Shown: one piece after another, positions 7,040-9,422 of the stretch
How positions within the stretch are numbered: the first letter of the stretch is position 1
How the letters are laid out: the number at the start of each line of letters is the position of its first letter
From: CAYXDR01 sp046498185
GTDB taxonomy: Bacteria > Desulfobacterota > DSM-4660 > Desulfatiglandales > Desulfatiglandaceae
Assembly: GCA_046498185.1 (NCBI GenBank)
Contig: JAWOBE010000088.1
Location: 1-9,422, forward strand
Length of the DNA stretch: 9,422 bases
Direction: 5' to 3'
The notes under the pieces: model-generated
Told to the model about the DNA's origin: nothing
What the model saw: only the letters and a program-made list of their open reading frames with translations
Database searches by the model: none
Translations under genes and position numbers: made by a program

Positions 7040-7255
7040 ATGGCCGGAAGCGTTTACAAGATTGTGGAACTGGTTGGAAGCAGCGATTCATCCTGGGAAG
7101 AGGCCGCCCGCAACGCGGTTGAAACCGCCGGGCGCAGTCTTAAAGACTTGAGAGTCGCGGAAGTCACGAAATTCGACATGACCATTGAAAACGGTAAGAT
7201 TACATCTTATCGAACGCGAATCAACCTCTCCTTTAAATACAAAAAAGATGAGTGA
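7040..7255 (+). CDS. Dodecin family protein, lacking the flavin-stacking tryptophan
   Basis: A 71-residue cytoplasmic protein of the dodecin family: small beta-alpha-beta-beta subunits that form hollow dodecamers and, in the classical members, store or buffer flavins. The family pattern is plain: VYKIVELVGSSDSSWEEAARNAV at 5-27 (Trp19 and the helix), then LKDLRVAEVTKFDM at 34-47, and a C-terminal YRTRINLSFKYK strand. Classical flavin dodecins carry Trp in an LRWFEV motif; here the same place reads LRVAEV, with Val39 instead of Trp. This puts the protein in the subgroup like Mycobacterium tuberculosis Rv1498A, for which flavin binding is doubtful, so riboflavin storage should not be assumed. 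It appears to be a single-gene unit with a strong ribosome site, and it ends 32 bases before the arms of a strong terminator. Confidence 0.93.
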   Translation: MAGSVYKIVELVGSSDSSWEEAARNAVETAGRSLKDLRVAEVTKFDMTIENGKITSYRTRINLSFKYKKDE

Positions 7256-7287
7256 TACACAGAGCCTGCTATGTTCACCTTGATCAA

Positions 7288-7323
7288 AAACGCAGCCGGC
7301 AGCGAAAGCAGCCGGCTGCGTTT
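7288..7323. terminator. Bidirectional rho-independent terminator
   Basis: AAACGCAGCCGGC and GCCGGCTGCGTTT form a perfect 13-bp stem. The inner AGCGAAAGCA can add two GC pairs capped by a GAAA tetraloop. The plus strand continues TTTGTTA and the minus strand has TTTTTGATC. It can therefore end both dodecin and the facing gene at 7337-7546, and is better on the minus strand. Confidence 0.85.
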
Positions 7324-7336
7324 GTTACCATAAAAC

Positions 7337-7546
7337 CTATTTTATGGTTCCGGCGATCTCCTGGAGATCGTCCATGTAGCTCTCGCTCAAGTTTTCGAAC
7401 ATTGAGATGCACCCTTTTAATAAATCATTTTTTTCGGCATCATTAGGTTCACGTTTATTTATGAGGCAAAAACTGACTTTGTTTGAGTAATAAGATGCAA
7501 GGATGTTGGACGCAATATTCATCATCAGAAATTGTTTCTCTTCCAT
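7337..7546 (-). CDS. Conserved-looking 69-residue protein of unknown function
   Basis: I do not recognise this protein. It is a short, soluble, probably helical protein with no signal peptide or membrane helix. The N-terminal half is mildly hydrophobic (FLMMNIASNILASYY), the middle is charged (KREPNDAEKND) and the end is acidic (SESYMDDLQE). It has two cysteines (27 and 46), which are not in a metal-binding pattern. It is supported as a real gene by AAAGGAGG (7560-7553) six bases before the ATG at 7546 and by the strong terminator just after its stop. It converges on dodecin and is divergent from the toxin-antitoxin module. A weak promoter candidate, TTGCGG-N17-TTAAAT, lies upstream on the minus strand around 7575-7615. 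Confidence 0.75.
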   Translation of the reverse strand: MEEKQFLMMNIASNILASYYSNKVSFCLINKREPNDAEKNDLLKGCISMFENLSESYMDDLQEIAGTIK

Positions 7547-7808
7547 TTTATGCCTCCTTTGATCGAAATTTTAACCCATAATTTAACTTCCACTATCAAG
7601 GCCCCGCAAGTTTCTCTCCAAAATAAAAATTTTTCTAAAAACTAGAATAAACGAAAAGAGTTGGTTGAGCAAGAATTATTCGATTTCAATGTACCCACAA
7701 TTCGTTCAGGATCAAGGGTCGATTGTCTTTGCGTGCCTTGCCTGCCTCGACGCTTGACAAAGCTATTGCGCAAGAGGACCATTTACGTATCGAAACTTAA
7801 TTTTCAGC

Positions 7809-7839
7809 TTGACAAAGTTAACTTACATGTTAACATAAA
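7809..7839 (+). promoter_or_regulatory. Probable HigBA promoter, giving a near-leaderless toxin message
   Basis: A perfect -35 TTGACA (7809-7814) is followed by -10 candidates TAACAT (7831-7836, spacer 16) or CATAAA (7834-7839, spacer 19). Either would start transcription about 0-3 bases before the toxin ATG at 7846. This fits the absence of any Shine-Dalgarno before that gene. Confidence 0.45.
7817..7834 (+). promoter_or_regulatory. Candidate HigA operator
   Basis: GTTAAC-TTACAT-GTTAAC: two 6-base arms, each self-complementary, 12 bases apart from centre to centre and lying between the -35 and -10 elements. HigA-type antitoxins repress their own promoters by binding such inverted TTAAC...GTTAA sites, so occupancy here would block RNA polymerase. 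A lone GTTAACAT recurs just after the antitoxin at 8473-8480. Confidence 0.5.
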
Positions 7840-7845
7840 TAAAAA

Positions 7846-8199
7846 ATGCGAAAAATACTGTTCTATAAAACAGCATCAGGCCAAAATCCCATTGAAGATT
7901 TTCTTGATAGCCTTTCTTCGAAGCAGGCACAGAAAGTTGCCTGGGTTTTGAAGCTCGTAGAAGATCTTGAGCGAGTACCATCCATTTATTTCAAGAAAAT
8001 GATAAATACTCAAGATCTATGGGAAGTTAGATCTGCCACAGGATCAAATATTTTTCGTCTGATCGGTTTTTTTGATGGTCCTGATTTGGTTGTTTTGGCT
8101 CATGCCTTTCAAAAGAAGACTCGAAAGGTACCCAAGCAATCAATTAAAATTGCCGAAGAAAGAAAAAGGGAGTACTTCAGGAGGAAAAGAAATGAGTGA
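7846..8199 (+). CDS. higB: HigB/RelE-type toxin (phage Gp49-like family)
   Basis: A 117-residue protein of the Gp49-like HigB branch of the RelE superfamily, whose members are ribosome-dependent mRNA endonucleases in the cytoplasm. Recognisable blocks are ILFYKTASGQNPIEDFLDSL (4-23), LWEVRSATGSNIFRLIGFF (58-76, with Arg62 and Arg71) and LVVLAHAFQKKTRKVPKQ (81-98). The basic tail KREYFRRKRNE is usual for the family. The length is typical and the protein looks intact. There is no ribosome binding site before the ATG; the promoter lies so close that the message is probably leaderless. The toxin gene precedes and overlaps the antitoxin gene by 8 bases, the standard order for HigBA. Composition is clearly richer in A and T than the transporter and lipoprotein genes, suggesting acquisition by transfer. 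The gene symbol is by family, not by orthology. Confidence 0.9.
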   Translation: MRKILFYKTASGQNPIEDFLDSLSSKQAQKVAWVLKLVEDLERVPSIYFKKMINTQDLWEVRSATGSNIFRLIGFFDGPDLVVLAHAFQKKTRKVPKQSIKIAEERKREYFRRKRNE

Positions 8200-8467
8200 T
8201 CTTAATAAGTATATAAACAAAAGAAAATCCAGGGATGCAGAATTCGCAGAGGACTTTGATTCAGGGTACGAGCAATTCAAGATCGGAGTGATGTTGAAAC
8301 AGGCACGTGAGGAGGCTGGTTTTACCCAAGAACAACTCGCTTCAAAATTAAATACTAAAAAGTCCGCTATCTCAAGAATTGAGAATCATGCTGAAGATAT
8401 AAAACTCTCTACTTTGAAAAAATTCGGTAAGGCTCTCGGAAAGGAATTTCGTTTTGAAGTACGGTAA
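8192..8467 (+). CDS. higA: HigA-type antitoxin, XRE helix-turn-helix
   Basis: A 91-residue partner of the upstream toxin, expected to bind and neutralise it and to repress the shared promoter. Residues 1-33 are charged and acidic in part (RDAEFAEDFDSGYEQF), the likely toxin contact. Residues 34-88 form an XRE helix-turn-helix: LKQAREEAGFTQEQLASKL, then the recognition helix region NTKKSAISRIENHAEDIKLS, and a closing LKKFGKALGKEFRF. The ATG at 8192 follows AGGAGGA (8179-8185) with good spacing. This gene therefore has a much better ribosome site than the toxin, a likely way to keep antitoxin in excess. The same frame is open upstream to 8072, but that part overlaps the toxin and is not coding. 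The inverted GTTAAC site in the promoter is the probable target. Confidence 0.9.
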   Translation: MSDLNKYINKRKSRDAEFAEDFDSGYEQFKIGVMLKQAREEAGFTQEQLASKLNTKKSAISRIENHAEDIKLSTLKKFGKALGKEFRFEVR

Positions 8468-8604
8468 CAAGAGTTAACATTATCAAATTTCATAAAATCG
8501 GCCCCGCTCGGAAGGTGCGGTAGGGAAACTCCACTTAGAGGGAAAGAGGGGGATCAAGCGTGGTGGGAGTGTGAAATTTTAGTTTGACGCATCATGCGAA
8601 GTGA

Positions 8605-8634
8605 GGACCAGGCCAAAATGAATTTTGGCAGTCC
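8605..8634. promoter_or_regulatory. 30-base interrupted palindrome, operator candidate
   Basis: GCCAAAAT-GA-ATTTTGGC (8612-8629) is a perfect 8-base inverted repeat with a 2-base centre. It is framed by GGAC (8605-8608) and GTCC (8631-8634). The centre is too short for an ordinary RNA hairpin loop, so a site for a dimeric DNA-binding protein is more likely. It lies about 80 bases upstream of the lipoprotein -35 element. Confidence 0.45.
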
Positions 8635-8710
8635 ATGGAGCTTAGGCGGAAATAACGGATGGGTAGATCTAATCATCCTTATATTGGAGAGCCAAGGCCT
8701 CCGAATTTAC

Positions 8711-8739
8711 TTGACAGCACCGCGTGTCTTCAGCATAGT
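8711..8739 (+). promoter_or_regulatory. Sigma-70 promoter of the OmpA-like lipoprotein
   Basis: TTGACA (8711-8716) and CATAGT (8734-8739) with a 17-base spacer. The predicted start near 8746 gives a leader of about 144 bases. Confidence 0.55.
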
Positions 8740-8842
8740 TTTTCTAGTGAAAATATTGTTTTTTTACCTATGTATTTTATTGCCTTTAAGTCATAACATA
8801 TTGTTATCGCAATATATTACTTTTATAAGGTCATCTGTTTTG

Positions 8843-8869
8843 CAGCCACCGGTTAATGCCGGATGGCTG
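8843..8869 (+). promoter_or_regulatory. Leader hairpin before the lipoprotein ribosome site
   Basis: CAGCCACCGG pairs with CCGG-A-TGGCTG: ten base pairs with one bulged A and loop TTAATG. It ends six bases before the GAGAGGAG ribosome site (about 8875-8882). It may stabilise the message of an abundant envelope protein or affect its translation. Confidence 0.45.
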
Positions 8870-8889
8870 AACACGAGAGGAGCAAAGCT

Positions 8890-9422
8890 ATGAAAAAGAT
8901 TACGATGATCGGATTGATCGGATTGTTGGTCCTGGCCGGTTGCGCCGGACCGCAGACAAAAACAGGTAAAGGAGCCACCTACGGCGCCGCCGGTGGAGCT
9001 GCCGCTGGTGCCATACTGGGGCAAATCATAGGCGGGGATACCGAAGGAACACTTCTGGGTGCCGCCGCCGGTGCCGCGGTCGGGGGTGCGGCAGGAGCCG
9101 GCGTGGGTCGCATGATGGACAACCAGGAAGCCGAAATGCGCGATGCGCTGGCAACGTCGGAGGCGGTGGCCGTCAAGCGCGAAGGAGACCTTCTGGCGCT
9201 TACTCTTAAAGGGGATGTCACCTTTGATGTGGATTCCGCCGAGGTAAGGCCGGGTCTTTACAATGAACTGGACCGCGTAGCCAATATCCTGGTGCGCTAT
9301 CCTGAAACTTCCATCCTGGTGGAAGGGCATACGGACAGCACCGGCTCGGAAGCCTACAACCAGCAGTTGTCCGAACGCCGAGCCAACAGCGTCAAAAACC
9401 TTCTCCTGACGCGCGGTGTTGC
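8890..9422 (+). CDS. OmpA-domain glycine-zipper outer-membrane lipoprotein, 3' end off the right edge
   Basis: A peptidoglycan-associated lipoprotein, of which 177 codons are present and in frame at the edge. The signal peptide MKKITMIGLIGLLVLAG ends in lipobox LAGC, with Cys18 as the lipidated residue. Ala19-Gly20 follow with no Asp at +2, so export to the outer membrane is expected. Residues about 31-75 form a glycine-zipper segment of repeated small residues (AAGGAAAGAILG, GAAAGAAVGGAAGAG), which often inserts into or packs at membranes. After a linker, the OmpA-like domain starts at about residue 105 with LKGDVTFDVDSAEVRP. It continues through VEGHTDSTGSEAYNQQLSERRA, including the Asp and Arg positions used to bind diaminopimelate of peptidoglycan. 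The architecture matches YiaD-type lipoproteins. GAGAGGAG precedes the ATG at 8890. About 30-50 more residues are expected beyond the edge. Confidence 0.93.
   Translation, partial: MKKITMIGLIGLLVLAGCAGPQTKTGKGATYGAAGGAAAGAILGQIIGGDTEGTLLGAAAGAAVGGAAGAGVGRMMDNQEAEMRDALATSEAVAVKREGDLLALTLKGDVTFDVDSAEVRPGLYNELDRVANILVRYPETSILVEGHTDSTGSEAYNQQLSERRANSVKNLLLTRGV

Larger units (their letters stand above)
7547..7845. other. AT-rich intergenic region before the toxin-antitoxin module
   Basis: About 300 bases without a supported gene. A frame at 7661-7951 begins with TTG without a ribosome site and overlaps the toxin, so it is not called. The stretch holds the leader of the 69-residue gene, an 11-base direct repeat GCTTGACAAAG (7752-7762 and 7807-7817) and the HigBA promoter and operator. 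Confidence 0.65.
8468..8889. other. Intergenic region between HigBA and the OmpA lipoprotein
   Basis: A 422-base gap. A frame at 8594-8893 crosses the promoter below and has no ribosome site, so it is not called. The first 110 bases are G-rich with no good terminator for HigBA; CCGC...GCGG near 8505-8520 is weak. Then come an interrupted palindrome (8605-8634), a promoter (8711-8739), an AT-rich leader and a hairpin (8843-8869). Confidence 0.65.

Noticed and set aside
7661..7951. 96-codon frame before and into the toxin
   Set aside because: TTG start without a ribosome site, crosses the HigBA promoter and operator and overlaps the toxin in another frame.
8468..8590. G-rich segment after HigBA considered as a small RNA or terminator
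   Set aside because: No stable stem followed by a T run and no clear promoter for it; evidence too thin to annotate.
339..8864. AATGCCGGAT occurring at 340-349, 4413-4422 and 8855-8864
   Set aside because: One copy is ordinary permease coding sequence and the other two are parts of unrelated hairpins; ten bases is too short to claim a shared element.
8594..8893. 99-codon frame upstream of the lipoprotein, hydrophobic in the middle
   Set aside because: Contains the lipoprotein's promoter and leader, has no ribosome site, and the hydrophobic stretch simply reflects AT-rich DNA.
8791..9330. 179-codon minus-strand frame over the lipoprotein
   Set aside because: Antisense shadow: the plus strand has a lipobox and a clear OmpA domain.

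Overview
The window reads as chromosomal DNA from a Gram-negative bacterium, most likely a Desulfobacterota (deltaproteobacterial) lineage. This is an inference from the gene set and style: a TAXI-type TRAP transporter with an adjacent DUF1850 gene, an orphan PAS histidine kinase, an OmpA-type lipoprotein with a lipobox, strong AAGGAGG ribosome binding sites and moderately GC-rich genes. No rRNA, tRNA, CRISPR array, transposase or integrase was seen.

Layout. (1) 1-4322, minus strand: a compact operon reading TAXI solute receptor -> DUF1850 protein -> fused TRAP permease. The permease runs off the left edge in an open frame. A perfect 10-bp hairpin lies between the receptor and the DUF1850 gene. 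(2) 4323-4815: a divergent, AT-rich control region with a near-consensus sigma-70 promoter facing right. (3) 4816-6652, plus strand: a 91-residue three-helix membrane protein, then a membrane PAS histidine kinase with no response regulator beside it. The small protein looks like a stand-alone copy of the kinase's own N-terminal membrane module. (4) 6653-7039: non-coding DNA rich in inverted and direct repeats. (5) 7040-7546: a dodecin gene and, facing it, a 69-residue gene of unknown function; the two share a strong bidirectional terminator. (6) 7547-8467: an AT-rich HigBA-type toxin-antitoxin module whose promoter contains a GTTAAC-N6-GTTAAC operator candidate. (7) 8468-8889: non-coding, with a striking interrupted palindrome and a good promoter. 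(8) 8890-9422: a lipobox, glycine-zipper, OmpA-domain lipoprotein, cut by the right edge.

How the parts may work together: the receptor captures an unidentified, probably carboxylate, ligand in the periplasm and the fused permease imports it. The divergent kinase could sense the membrane state or a related signal, but its link to the transporter rests only on position. Dodecin, HigBA and the OmpA lipoprotein appear to be independent units. I see no clearly new multi-gene system. The most original signal is the pairing of the small membrane protein with the kinase whose sensor module it resembles.
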